From Herminiimonas sp. (lineage in GTDB: Bacteria; Pseudomonadota; Gammaproteobacteria; Burkholderiales; Burkholderiaceae), in the NCBI GenBank assembly GCA_014377155.1, contig JACMQD010000316.1, positions 1-20,979 of the forward strand: 20,979 nt of DNA, written 5' to 3'. A model generated the notes under the pieces. The model ran no database searches and had not been told where the DNA came from. It saw only the letters and a list, made by a program, of their open reading frames with translations. The translations under genes and the position numbers were made by a program. Shown here in pieces: positions 8,224-16,401 of the stretch (the first letter of the stretch is position 1; the number at the start of each line of letters is the position of its first letter).

Positions 8224-8330
8224 TGCCCGGACTACGATGTGGTCGCGTTCTGGAGCAGGTTCGAGCAGGGTTCGGCCAAACGTTCGCCGCCACACGGAAA
8301 TTATTTTCGATCATCTACCAGGAGCAACGA

Positions 8331-8774
8331 ATGCGACAATCCTCCCGTAAGTTTGCGACGGCGTTTGCACTCGCTGTCATTGGATTGGGAATGCTCCGAA
8401 GTGTGCCGGCGGTGGAGCCTGCAATCAGCACGAGCGGCGGCCATCAGCATGCGGCGACCATTGCAGCAGTGCCAGCCGCATTTGTCGCCAGTCGTGAAAA
8501 ACCCTACGGCGCCCTCGTCGACGACGCCATGGCAATCATGAACGATGGTATGGCACGGGCGCCGATGATCGGACATGCCGACCACGATTTTGCAGCGATG
8601 ATGATCCCGCATCATCAGGGCGCGGTCGACATGGCCAAGGCCGAGCTGCTATATGGCACCAATCCGGTCATGCGTCGCCTGGCCCAGGAAATCATCGTCA
8701 CGCAAGGCCAGGAAATCCAGGTCATGCAACTGGAACTGAAAAAAACGTCGGCTGCAGCGCCTGCCAGTCACTGA
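8331..8774 (+). CDS. Exported DUF305 protein, putative metal (copper) binding
   Basis: A 147-residue DUF305 protein. An N-terminal hydrophobic stretch (FATAFALAVIGLGMLRSVPA) looks like a signal peptide, suggesting a periplasmic location. The family core is near residues 82-100: H85-D86 then MMIPHHQGAVDMAKAEL with H94 and H95; Met and His enrichment is typical. The ending TQGQEIQVMQLEL is also conserved. Some DUF305 members (CopM in cyanobacteria) bind copper, so metal handling is a reasonable but unproven role. AGGAG at 8320-8324 supports ATG 8331. It precedes the YVTN-propeller gene by 51 bases in the same direction and is probably co-transcribed with it. Any promoter must lie in or beside the kinase remnant. 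Confidence 0.85.
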   Translation: MRQSSRKFATAFALAVIGLGMLRSVPAVEPAISTSGGHQHAATIAAVPAAFVASREKPYGALVDDAMAIMNDGMARAPMIGHADHDFAAMMIPHHQGAVDMAKAELLYGTNPVMRRLAQEIIVTQGQEIQVMQLELKKTSAAAPASH

Positions 8775-8825
8775 TCGCTGTTGCTACATCACCGTTTAGG
8801 TATTTCACCCGCAAAGGATGTTCCC

Positions 8826-10268
8826 ATGAAACTGAAAACTCTCCCGTTCATCGTGTTGGTCCCCGCACTAATCGGCGCGGCGTTTGCCGGCCAGGCACCC
8901 GGTGCCGCCAGCGCACCCGATATCGCCATCAGCTCGAAGGACCGCGTGTACCTGAGTGATCAGTCGTCCAACACGGTATCGGTGGTCGATCCCGCAACCG
9001 AAAAATTGCTGGGCGTGATCAAGCTTGGCGACCTGACGCCGGGTAATCTCGCCCCGCTCTACAAGGGTCAGCTGCTGGTGCACGGCATGGGGTTCTCGCC
9101 GGATCACAAGACGCTGGACGTGGTCTCGATCGGTTCAAACTCGGTCACTTTCATCGATACCGCAACCAATAAGGTCAAGCATACGACCTACGTCGGACGC
9201 TCGCCGCATGAGGCGTTCTTCACGCCGGACGGCCGCGAAGTCTGGGTCACGATCCGCGGCGAGGATTACATCCAGGTACTCGACGGATCGACATACGAAC
9301 CGACCAGGCGCATCACGGTGCCGAACGGTCCCGGCATGACGATCTTTTCCCCGGATGGCAAGTATGGCTACGTGGTGTCGAGTTTCACGGCCGAGATGGT
9401 CGTCATCGATACCAAGACCCACAAGACGGTTGCAACCGTCAAGCAAGCGTCGCCCTTCAGCCCCGACCTGGCGGCGACACCGGACGGCAAGCAGGTGTGG
9501 ATCACTCTGAAGGATATCGGCAAGACCCAGGTCATCAATGCCCGGCCACCGTTCGAGACGATCACGATGCTGGACACCGGGCCGATCACCAACCACGTCA
9601 ACATCGCCCGCAACGCCAACGGCCAGTTCGCCTATGTCACGGTCGGCGGCCTGAATGCCGTGAAGGTCTACACCACCACCGACAAACCGGAACTGGCCGC
9701 TACCATTCCGACCGGCGAGATGCCGCACGGCCTGTGGCCCTCCGGTGACGGCACGCGGATGTACATCGGCCTGGAAAACAGCAATGCGCTGGCCACCATC
9801 GACACTGCCAGCAACAAGGTCGTCTCGACGATCGCAACCGGCCAGTCGCCGCAGGGCATGGTCTATATTCCGAACGCAGTGCCGAATGGTGCTGGTACCG
9901 AGAACCTGATCCCGCTGGGCATGGCAGGTGACGCCGTGCACCTGACGATGGCGGCGCCGGGCGCAGCCGGGGTCGCCACGACGGTCGTGGTGAACAACCA
10001 GGGCCTGGTCGACATCCTGCAGGCGGGGGTGACCGGTCTGGAGCCGAAGAAGGGCTACTTCCTGGCGTTGTCGAACAATGCCGACGGCTCGGGTCCACTC
10101 GATCCGATTGCAAAATTCATGGGCAATCCGGCTGGGGCCGCTATCGTCGGCGCCGTTGGTCCGTTGCGCAAGGCGGTGCAAGGCACGGCTGGCAACGCCA
10201 GGCGTTACCTGGTGATTGCACCGAATGTCGACGACAAGCCTGGTACGCCCATCCAGATCCAGCGCTGA
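8826..10268 (+). CDS. Exported YVTN beta-propeller protein with extra C-terminal domain
   Basis: A 480-residue exported protein. Residues 1-21 (ending LIGAAFA) form a clear signal peptide. Residues of about 35-355 are YVTN-type repeats, each with a pattern like SNTVSVVDPAT or NALATIDTASNKVVSTIATG; the length allows about seven blades. The family resembles YncE and the d1-like propellers, but no CxxCH heme site is seen, so heme binding is not indicated. From about residue 361 to the end there is a further domain of some 120 residues, LTMAAPGAAGVATTVVVNNQ onward, that is not a propeller blade and is not recognised. ATG 8826 is chosen over upstream in-frame codons because of AAAGGA (8813-8818) and the signal peptide. 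It pairs with DUF305 upstream and a broken molybdoenzyme downstream. Confidence 0.88.
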   Translation: MKLKTLPFIVLVPALIGAAFAGQAPGAASAPDIAISSKDRVYLSDQSSNTVSVVDPATEKLLGVIKLGDLTPGNLAPLYKGQLLVHGMGFSPDHKTLDVVSIGSNSVTFIDTATNKVKHTTYVGRSPHEAFFTPDGREVWVTIRGEDYIQVLDGSTYEPTRRITVPNGPGMTIFSPDGKYGYVVSSFTAEMVVIDTKTHKTVATVKQASPFSPDLAATPDGKQVWITLKDIGKTQVINARPPFETITMLDTGPITNHVNIARNANGQFAYVTVGGLNAVKVYTTTDKPELAATIPTGEMPHGLWPSGDGTRMYIGLENSNALATIDTASNKVVSTIATGQSPQGMVYIPNAVPNGAGTENLIPLGMAGDAVHLTMAAPGAAGVATTVVVNNQGLVDILQAGVTGLEPKKGYFLALSNNADGSGPLDPIAKFMGNPAGAAIVGAVGPLRKAVQGTAGNARRYLVIAPNVDDKPGTPIQIQR

Positions 10269-10280
10269 GATCCCGCGTGT

Positions 10281-10604
10281 GAGAAGAACGGACTGGACAC
10301 GCCGGTGCTGCCAACCACACCGGACTTTCGCAGGTCGCTCGATGTCGCCCACGCACTCTCCGGCGAGCCGATCCTGGCCTGGAGCATGAACGGCAAGGAC
10401 ATTCCTTTCCTGAACGGCTATCCGCTGGAGTTGATCGTGCCGGGCTACTTCGGCACCTGCTGGGTCAAGCATTTTTTCGGACATCGAGGTGCTGGACAAG
10501 CCTTCAATCGCTTGGTCATCGGGACGGTACACGGGTCGCTGGCCCATGACCCGTGTGCCCGATCGCTCAAGCCGGCGGCCAATCTCAGGCGACCGCAAGC
10601 AGCA
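10281..10604 (+). pseudogene. Fragment of a sulfite-oxidase-family molybdoenzyme
   Basis: Translation from about 10281 gives a piece of the molybdopterin domain of the sulfite oxidase family (SorA/SorT/SoxC type): TPDFRRSLDVAHALSGEP, then LAWSMNGKDIPFLNGYPLEL and IVPGYFGTCWVKH. The reading then breaks at a run of six T (10472-10477). Shifting by one base restores SDIEVLDKP, and a second shift a few codons later returns to FNR. The usual PFxGFWMxxAYRIP segment is degraded. The N-terminal half of the enzyme, including the molybdenum-ligand cysteine, and the C-terminal dimerisation domain are both missing. The fragment runs head-on into the 3' end of yeiH. It most likely once belonged with the propeller gene upstream. 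Confidence 0.75.
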
Positions 10605-11601
10605 TGATCAATCCATAACTGATTGCGGCCAATACCAGCAGCGAGAGGACGACAACCGAGGTGACCTGTCTGCCGGCCCGCAGCACCGAGCGCACGTCGA
10701 CGCCGAGCCCCAGTGCCGCCATCGACATGATCGTCAGGATGTTTGCGACCCACTGCGCAGGTGCCAGTGCTACCGCTGGAATTGCGTTGAATGAGCGCAG
10801 CACCAGTAGTACCAGGAAGCCGACGATGAACCACGGCACCATGTGCGCCAGCGGTGGACGGCGGCCGCCTTCTTCGCGGCCGATGAGCGACAGGATCAGT
10901 ACGACCGGCCCTAGCATGAGCACCCGCACCAGCTTGACGAGCGTGCCGATGTGCACGCTGGCCAGCGCGACCGGCGCCGTCGCCGCCAGTACTTGCGGTA
11001 CGGCGTAGACCGTCAGCCCCGCGAAGATGCCGTACTGGACAGCCGACAGCGACAGCACCGGCGCCAGGAGCGGCAAGGCCACCACGACCACCACGCCGAG
11101 CACGGCAGTAAAGGCAATCGACGAAGCGACGTCCTTGCTGCTTGCATCGATCACCGGCGCCACTGCGGCGATCGCGGAATTGCCGCAGATGGAATTGCCG
11201 CAAGCGATCAACACCGCCATTTTGCGTGGCAGGCCGATCAGGCGGCCGATGCCATAGCTGCAGCCGATGGCGACGAAGACGACGGCCGCGATCCCGCCGA
11301 TCAGGGCAGGGCCGTTTTCCAAGACCGCTGCGGCGCTAACCGATGCGCCCAGCAACATGACAGCAGCTTCGAGCAGGAATTTTGCGCTGACGGCAATGCC
11401 GGGGATGTAGCGCTTGTTCAAGCTGATTGCACTCCGCACGGCGGTACCGAGCACGATTGCCAGGACCAGGCTTTCCAGCCACGCCCTGCCAAAGACCCTG
11501 AACTCCAGTTGCTCCAGCGACCACGCTGCGCCGGTGATGACCCCACACAGCGCCAGGCCAGGGAAAATGTTCTTGAAGCAGGGTGTTGTCGCCGTTGTCA
11601 T
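10585..11601 (-). CDS. yeiH: YeiH-type putative sulfate exporter family transporter
   Basis: A 338-residue membrane protein of the YeiH/UPF0324 family, annotated as a putative sulfate exporter though the substrate is not established. Hydrophobic segments run through most of its length, about nine to ten helices. Family blocks visible include RYIPGIAVSAKFLLEAAVML, GLPRKMAVLIACGNSICGNS and ALGLGVDVRSVLRAGR. The GNSICGNSAIAA segment is the most conserved part. ATG 11601 is preferred over the upstream in-frame 11673, since GGGA lies 7 bases before it and the upstream residues are not hydrophobic or conserved. It is divergent from the LysR gene at 11699, the same arrangement as yeiH/yeiE in E. coli. 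Its 3' end meets the molybdoenzyme fragment. Confidence 0.9.
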   Translation of the reverse strand: MTTATTPCFKNIFPGLALCGVITGAAWSLEQLEFRVFGRAWLESLVLAIVLGTAVRSAISLNKRYIPGIAVSAKFLLEAAVMLLGASVSAAAVLENGPALIGGIAAVVFVAIGCSYGIGRLIGLPRKMAVLIACGNSICGNSAIAAVAPVIDASSKDVASSIAFTAVLGVVVVVALPLLAPVLSLSAVQYGIFAGLTVYAVPQVLAATAPVALASVHIGTLVKLVRVLMLGPVVLILSLIGREEGGRRPPLAHMVPWFIVGFLVLLVLRSFNAIPAVALAPAQWVANILTIMSMAALGLGVDVRSVLRAGRQVTSVVVLSLLVLAAISYGLIMLLAVA

Positions 11602-11660
11602 TGTCGATTCCCGTTGTCGAGTCGATCGAGTATCCAGGCGCCAATCAGTCAGGTCCATCG

Positions 11661-11666
11661 TATAAT
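11661..11666 (+). promoter_or_regulatory. Candidate -10 box of the LysR gene
   Basis: A perfect TATAAT lies 32 bases before the LysR start codon, in the 97-base gap shared with the divergent yeiH. A good -35 hexamer is not evident at 16-18 bases upstream, so activity may depend on a regulator. The predicted start point falls just before the palindrome at 11678. Confidence 0.4.
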
Positions 11667-11677
11667 TTGGCACTATC

Positions 11678-11694
11678 GTTCACCTCAGGCGAAC
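11678..11694. promoter_or_regulatory. Palindromic operator candidate between yeiH and its LysR regulator
   Basis: GTTCACCTCAGGCGAAC is a near-perfect 17-base palindrome (GTTC-CCT-AGG-GAAC, mismatching only at one pair beside the centre base). It contains T-N11-A (T11680, A11692), the LysR-type consensus. It lies just upstream of the LysR start, overlapping its likely leader and ribosome binding site, and 77 to 93 bases before the yeiH start. One bound site could therefore repress the regulator and activate yeiH. That use is inferred. Confidence 0.55.
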
Positions 11695-11698
11695 AGTC

Positions 11699-12589
11699 AT
11701 GACACTCGAACAATTGCGCGTCTTCGTCGCCGTGGCCGAACGCGGACATCTGACGAAGGCGGCGGAAGTGCTCTCACTGACGCCGTCAGCGGTCAGTGCG
11801 TCCATCCGGGTGCTGGAGGAGCGCTACGGCACGCCGCTGTTCGATCGGATAGGGCGTGGCATCGTCCTCAGTGACGCTGGCCGCAGCTTCCTGCCCGAGG
11901 CGACGGCCACGCTGGCCAGCGCGCGCGCCACCGAAGCGAGCCTGTCCGACCTGGGCAGTGGCCAACGCGGCACCCTTCGGCTGCAGGCTAGCCAGACCAT
12001 CGCCAGCTACTGGCTGCCGCCATTCCTGGTGCGGTTCCATGAACGCTTTCCACTGGTCGAACTGTGCCTCACGGTCGGCAATACCCAAAGCGTTGCCAGG
12101 GCGGTGGTGGAAGGTACTGCGGAAATCGGATTCGTCGAAGACCAGGTGGATGAGGCAACGCTGTCGAGCACGGTAGTGAGCAAGGACCGGTTCGCCGTAG
12201 TCGTGGCGCCCGACCATCCCTGGGCAGACGGTCGGCCGCTGACGGCGGCAGCGCTCCTCGGTGGCAGGTGGATCATGCGCGAGCAGGGATCGGGTACGCG
12301 ATCCGCCTTCGAAGTCATGCTGGGCGAGCTAGGGATCGACGGTGCCAGCCTTGACGTCGCACTGACACTGCCATCGAACGAAGCCATGCGCGCCGCCGTG
12401 GCGGCTGGGCCGTATGTAACAGTGATCTCGACGCTGGTGGTCGCCGCGGATCTGAAGGCGGGATTGCTGCGGGCAGTGAACCTGCGCTTGCCACCGCGTT
12501 CGTTCTACCTCATTCGGCACGGGTCGCGCTATAGAAGCCAGGCATCTCTGGCACTTGAAGAACTGGTTGGGAATGCCGGTAGCGCTTAG
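11699..12589 (+). CDS. LysR-family regulator, YeiE-like by context
   Basis: A 296-residue LysR-type regulator. Residues of about 2-60 form the winged HTH (LEQLRVFVAVAERGHLTKAA, then SAVSASIRVLEERYGTPLFD), and residues 90-290 form the effector domain (GTLRLQASQTIASYWLPPFL, then ASLALEELV). Its divergent position next to yeiH matches yeiE in enterobacteria. YeiE has been reported to respond to sulfite, so a sulfite- or sulfur-linked effector is likely, but the family assignment rests on context plus the overall CysB/Cbl-like length and not on a search. It is preceded by a palindrome that fits a LysR binding site and may regulate itself. Confidence 0.88.
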   Translation: MTLEQLRVFVAVAERGHLTKAAEVLSLTPSAVSASIRVLEERYGTPLFDRIGRGIVLSDAGRSFLPEATATLASARATEASLSDLGSGQRGTLRLQASQTIASYWLPPFLVRFHERFPLVELCLTVGNTQSVARAVVEGTAEIGFVEDQVDEATLSSTVVSKDRFAVVVAPDHPWADGRPLTAAALLGGRWIMREQGSGTRSAFEVMLGELGIDGASLDVALTLPSNEAMRAAVAAGPYVTVISTLVVAADLKAGLLRAVNLRLPPRSFYLIRHGSRYRSQASLALEELVGNAGSA

Positions 12590-12715
12590 TCACATATTTG
12601 TGTACGCATTCCAGCGATCACCATTGCGCTGGCTCCAAACATCTCCATCTTCCGTTCTGCGAGCCAATGGTTCATGCTGCTTGGCTCACCGACGACGTAT
12701 TTTTCAGGAGGTCCC

Positions 12716-12985
12716 GTGAAAAGACTGGCATTGTTATTCTGGCGATTCAGCAAGGCCGACCTGCGCCTGCTCTGGTTTGCGCTGTCGCATCGCGACCGTC
12801 CGCGCTGGTTGCGGCCGGCGGCGTTTCTGCTGACGCTCTATGCGATTGCGCCTTTCAATTTCGTCATCCCGGTTCTGGGCGTGGTCGACGATTTGGTACT
12901 GGTGCCGCTGGTCCTGCATTTCCTGTTGACGCTATTGCCGGCAAACGTGCGCAATGGCGGGCGGGGACCGGTCGCCAGCGGCTGA
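12716..12985 (+). CDS. DUF1232 membrane protein (intact copy)
   Basis: An 89-residue DUF1232/YkvA-type protein with the start GTG at 12716 behind a strong AGGAGGT (12706-12712). It has ADLRLLWFALSHRDRPRWLR, AFLLTLYAIAPFNFVIPVLG and VVDDLVLVPLVLHFLLTLLP, giving two hydrophobic segments that probably span the membrane. It is a close paralogue of the gene at 7084, sharing long identical blocks at both protein and DNA level, and it keeps the second hydrophobic segment that the other copy lacks. Function is unknown. It stands alone, 126 bases after the LysR gene. Confidence 0.82.
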   Translation: MKRLALLFWRFSKADLRLLWFALSHRDRPRWLRPAAFLLTLYAIAPFNFVIPVLGVVDDLVLVPLVLHFLLTLLPANVRNGGRGPVASG

Positions 12986-13022
12986 GGATCGCGATGGTCT
13001 GGTGCTGGCCGGGTCTCATGCA

Positions 13023-13051
13023 CTGACGACATCGTCCTGACAAGTTACACT
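13023..13051 (+). promoter_or_regulatory. Candidate sigma70-type promoter before the NIPSNAP gene
   Basis: CTGACG (13023-13028) and TACACT (13046-13051) are separated by 17 bases, each matching four of six consensus positions. It would give a leader of about 100 bases before the NIPSNAP start at 13157. No other gene or clear structure is seen in 12986-13156. Confidence 0.4.
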
Positions 13052-13156
13052 ACGGGCCCGTAGCGACCGGATGGCGTCGTGGTGCTTTCATGCATCCTTG
13101 ATCCTTCCGGTCGTGATGCCTGTTGCTCTCATTTTCGTCACTTCCAGGACCACTCC

Positions 13157-13483
13157 ATGATTCATGAAATGCGTGTCTATCATTGCGCACCGGGCCGTCT
13201 GCCTGCGCTGAACAATCGCTTCGAAACCATCACCCTGAAATTCTGGGAGAAATACGGTATCAAGCCGGTCGCGTTCTGGACCACGTTGGTCGGTCCGAGC
13301 AATCAGGCGCTGACTTATTTGCTGCAATGGGAAAGCCTCGCCGAGCGCGAACAGAAATGGAATGCCTTCCAGACCGATCCCGAGTGGATCGCCAAGCGCG
13401 CGGCGACCGAAGCCGAAGCGGTCATCGTCGAGCGCATCGAAAACACGCTCCTGAATCCGACCAGCTACTCTGCGCTGCGTTGA
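13157..13483 (+). CDS. NIPSNAP-family protein
   Basis: A 108-residue protein with the NIPSNAP ferredoxin-like fold: MIHEMRVYHCAPGRLPALNN at the start, a central KYGIKPVAFWTTLVGPSNQA, then LTYLLQWESLAEREQKWNAF and DPEWIAKR. These are the diagnostic residues of the small bacterial members. ATG 13157 is chosen because the homology begins exactly there, with AGGA at 13146-13149. The biochemical role of bacterial NIPSNAP proteins is not known. It lies 85 bases before the MFS gene in the same direction, so the two may be co-transcribed. Confidence 0.88.
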   Translation: MIHEMRVYHCAPGRLPALNNRFETITLKFWEKYGIKPVAFWTTLVGPSNQALTYLLQWESLAEREQKWNAFQTDPEWIAKRAATEAEAVIVERIENTLLNPTSYSALR

Positions 13484-13568
13484 TGGGGCACGGTCTTCGG
13501 GCCGCAGGTTCCCCGATCCAATGTCGCCGACAGGATGCACGACGGGCGCCATGTCGGCCTGACCCGGC

Positions 13569-14783
13569 ATGAAGAACGATCTGCAAGCCGCACGGGCGCA
13601 GTGGCTGCCGCTGGCCTTGGCCGGCATGTGCGCCTCCCTGGTCGGACTCGGTATCGGTCGGTTTGCGTATGTGCCGCTGCTGCCGTTGATGATCGACTCG
13701 GGCTGGGCTTCAGGGGCCGGTGCGGCGCAAATCGCGGCGGCAAACCTGGTCGGTTATTTGCTCGGCGGTGCGAGCGCACATCGGCTCGCGCTGTGGCGTG
13801 GCGCCGCTCCGGTAATCCGCTGCGCGTTGATTGCCGTGCTGATGAGTCTGCTGGCCTGCAGTGTCAATCTGGGGTTGCCGTGGCTCTGGTTCTGGCGCAT
13901 GACGGCCGGCGCCGCTGGTGGGGTGCTCATGATCCTGGCTGCCCCCTACCTGATGAGCCGCGTGCCGCTGGCGTCGCGCGGCAAGGCGATCGGCATCGTC
14001 TTTGCGGGGATCGGTATCGGCGTGGTGCTGTCTGGCCTTGCGGTGCCGGCAATCGGCGCCAACAACCTGCGATATGCCTGGCTGGCGCTCGCTGCATTCG
14101 TCGCGGTGGCGGTCGGGTATGCATGGCCGAAATTTGCATCGCCATCTGCAACCGGAGCGCATGCGGCGGCGGCCGGACCGTCGCAGGTACCGCCCCGCCA
14201 GCGCTTTCTGCCGCAGGGTGCATTGCTCGCGTTATTGTGCGCCTACGTGCTCGATGCGATCGGCTATCTGCCGCATACCGTATTTTGGGTAGAGTACCTG
14301 GTGCACGACCTGGGCAAGCCGCTGGCAATCGGCGGCGCGTTCTGGGCCGTGTTCGGTGCCGGCGCGGCGGTCGGCCCGCTGATCAGCGGCGCGGCGGCCG
14401 ACCGCTTTGGATTCCGGCGTACGCTGGTCGCCTGCTTTGCGTGCAAGGCCGCAGCGGTGGCACTGCCGCTGGTGTCGACCTCGATGCCGGCACTATTCAT
14501 TTCATCGTTCATGGTCGGTGCCCTGACACCGGGAATGGTCGCAGTGGCATCCGGCCGGGTCGTCGAAATCGCCGGCCCTGCTGCGCATCAGCGCAACTGG
14601 GCCATGATGACGTTTCTCTATGCGTTGGTGCAGGCGGTGGGCGGCTATGTGATGGCGGCAGTACACGGCGCCACGCATTCCTTCACGCTACTGTTTTCCG
14701 TGGCGGCCGGGGCGCTGCTGCTGGCAGCGCTCATCGCAGCGCAGGGGCCGGCGACCCGGCCTATCGTGTCACCGATGCCGTAG
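13569..14783 (+). CDS. YbfB/YjiJ-family MFS transporter
   Basis: A 404-residue major facilitator of the YbfB/YjiJ family (MFS_4). The N-terminal signature is present: [20 protein letters not shown], then [11 protein letters not shown]. Later [20 protein letters not shown] and [18 protein letters not shown] are also typical. The hydrophobic pattern allows twelve helices with a central loop near residues 190-215 ([20 protein letters not shown]). The substrate is unknown. A clear ribosome binding site is not seen before ATG 13569. The last 23 bases overlap the 3' end of gshA on the other strand, so the two genes converge without room for a terminator. Confidence 0.88.
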   Translation: MKNDLQAARAQWLPLALAGMCASLVGLGIGRFAYVPLLPLMIDSGWASGAGAAQIAAANLVGYLLGGASAHRLALWRGAAPVIRCALIAVLMSLLACSVNLGLPWLWFWRMTAGAAGGVLMILAAPYLMSRVPLASRGKAIGIVFAGIGIGVVLSGLAVPAIGANNLRYAWLALAAFVAVAVGYAWPKFASPSATGAHAAAAGPSQVPPRQRFLPQGALLALLCAYVLDAIGYLPHTVFWVEYLVHDLGKPLAIGGAFWAVFGAGAAVGPLISGAAADRFGFRRTLVACFACKAAAVALPLVSTSMPALFISSFMVGALTPGMVAVASGRVVEIAGPAAHQRNWAMMTFLYALVQAVGGYVMAAVHGATHSFTLLFSVAAGALLLAALIAAQGPATRPIVSPMP

Positions 14784-16401
14784 CGCCTGACTGGCTGCCT
14801 GCGCGCCGTGCGGCAATTGTGTCTTCCCGCACGCTTGCCCGGTAGGCATCCACGAATGCATCGAAGTCGCCGGTCTGTTTCTGTTCGAGCGCAACCCGAT
14901 CCTCGATCGACTGCCGCACCGACTGCTCGAATACGCTGGTCTGCGCTGCGGTCAGGGGGTGCCCCCGCAAGGCAGCGGCATGTACGAGGCTTTGCTGCAT
15001 GCCGAATGCCGGGAATGAATTGCCGACGGCCGCCATCGCCGCCAGTGCACGGGCAGATGGCGTCAGCTGCACATCGTCGAGTTTCGCGCGCTGCGACGCA
15101 AGTGCGCTTGCGTGGGCGCTTGTGCCCGCATGCTGGTCCAGCAGCGTTGCGGTGACCGCGATCTGGTCCAGCAGTCGATGCGCCCAGGTCCGCATGTCGA
15201 CCTCGTCACCGTCCATGAGCAGTTGCAGCCCGGGGCGGCGGCCTTCCTTGACCGTGCGCGCAAAATTCTCCGTGTCGGCCGCGCCCCGATCCGGCGACTG
15301 CGGACTGTCGTCCAGTGCGCAGAACAGCAGGAACGCATCCATGAAACGTGCCGTCTCCAGGCTGATGCCGACCGGCTCGAACGGATCGACATCCAGACAC
15401 CTTACCTCGACATACTGGACACCCCGCTCGGCCAGCGCACCGATGGCGCGTTCGCCGACGCCGATGACGCGCTTGGGACGAATCGTCGAGTAGTATTCAT
15501 TCTCGATCTGCAGCAGGTTGGTATTGAGCTGGACCCACTGGCCGTCGCGGCGCGTACCGATCTCGGCATACGGCGGATAGGGCTGGCTGACGGCACGTGT
15601 CAGGCTGCGGATGTAGTTGTCGATATTGTCGAATTGGACTGACAGGCTTGCCTGCGCATTGCTCTGGTAACCGAGATCGCTCATGCGCAGGCTGGTGGCG
15701 TTGGGCAGGTACAGGGAATCGGCAGAGAGGACTTCCAGTTGGTGCGGCCGGCCGCGCAGGAAGCCGGTCGCCAATGCCGGCGACGCACCGAACAGATACA
15801 TCAGCAGCCAGCTGTAGCGGCGAAAATTGCGGATCAGCGCGAAGTAGCGTGCCGACTGGTAGTCGCGTGCCGAACCATTGGTGCCTTCGGTCGTCTGCAG
15901 CAGTGACCACAGGTCTTCCGACAATGAAAAGTTGTAGTGAATGCCGGCGATGCACTGCATCGCCTTGCCATATCGCAGCGCAAGTCCACGCCGATATACA
16001 TGCTTGAGCATGCCGATGTGCGATGTGCCGTAGGCGGCGATATCAATCTCCGACTCCGGCGGCAGATCGCACGGCATCGACTGGCTCCACAACAGTTCGG
16101 CGCCGAGCTTTGCGTAGGTAAAGCGGTGCACTGCATCGAGTTCTTCCAGTGCGGTGGCGATGTCCGGCTCGGCGCTGGTGACGAACTCCATCAACGCTTC
16201 CGCATAGTCGGTGGTGATCTGGGGATGCGTCAGCGGCGCGCCGAGGGCTGCGGGATGCGGAGTCGATGCCAGCCTGCCATCGCGATCGACGCGCAGCGTT
16301 TCGCGCTCGATGCCGCGCAGGCCGCCGCCCAGCAACGCGCGATGCGCGTCCTCGGACAGCAATGCCACACGGTGGTTCAGCAGTGTGCTCAATTGGTTCA
16401 T
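14761..16401 (-). CDS. gshA: Glutamate-cysteine ligase (glutathione synthesis)
   Basis: A 546-residue gamma-glutamylcysteine synthetase of the E. coli (proteobacterial) class, the first step of glutathione synthesis. The ATP/glutamate-site start [10 protein letters not shown] is near residue 29. Further family blocks are [79 protein letters not shown] and [15 protein letters not shown]. It is about 28 residues longer than the E. coli enzyme, mostly at the N-terminus and the charged C-terminal tail. GAGGG sits directly against the ATG with no spacer, so translation may be weak or the purine run at AAGA may serve. gshB is not here. It shares 23 bases with the convergent MFS gene. Confidence 0.95.
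   Translation of the reverse strand: MNQLSTLLNHRVALLSEDAHRALLGGGLRGIERETLRVDRDGRLASTPHPAALGAPLTHPQITTDYAEALMEFVTSAEPDIATALEELDAVHRFTYAKLGAELLWSQSMPCDLPPESEIDIAAYGTSHIGMLKHVYRRGLALRYGKAMQCIAGIHYNFSLSEDLWSLLQTTEGTNGSARDYQSARYFALIRNFRRYSWLLMYLFGASPALATGFLRGRPHQLEVLSADSLYLPNATSLRMSDLGYQSNAQASLSVQFDNIDNYIRSLTRAVSQPYPPYAEIGTRRDGQWVQLNTNLLQIENEYYSTIRPKRVIGVGERAIGALAERGVQYVEVRCLDVDPFEPVGISLETARFMDAFLLFCALDDSPQSPDRGAADTENFARTVKEGRRPGLQLLMDGDEVDMRTWAHRLLDQIAVTATLLDQHAGTSAHASALASQRAKLDDVQLTPSARALAAMAAVGNSFPAFGMQQSLVHAAALRGHPLTAAQTSVFEQSVRQSIEDRVALEQKQTGDFDAFVDAYRASVREDTIAARRAGSQSGATASVTR

Noticed and set aside
9135..10598. 487-codon open frame on the minus strand opposite the propeller gene
   Set aside because: It is the antisense of a clear exported beta-propeller in GC-rich DNA. 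The translation is rich in Arg, His and Asp without any recognisable domain.
10951..11874. 307-codon + strand frame across yeiH and the LysR start
   Set aside because: His/Arg/Asp-rich translation opposite a membrane protein and running into the LysR gene in another frame; a shadow.
12598..13026. 142-codon + strand frame overlapping the second DUF1232 gene
   Set aside because: Out-of-frame shadow; the DUF1232 frame has a strong AGGAGGT and a family match.
13535..14845. 436-codon + strand frame overlapping the MFS gene
   Set aside because: Out-of-frame reading of the MFS transporter; Arg/Gly-rich and not hydrophobic.
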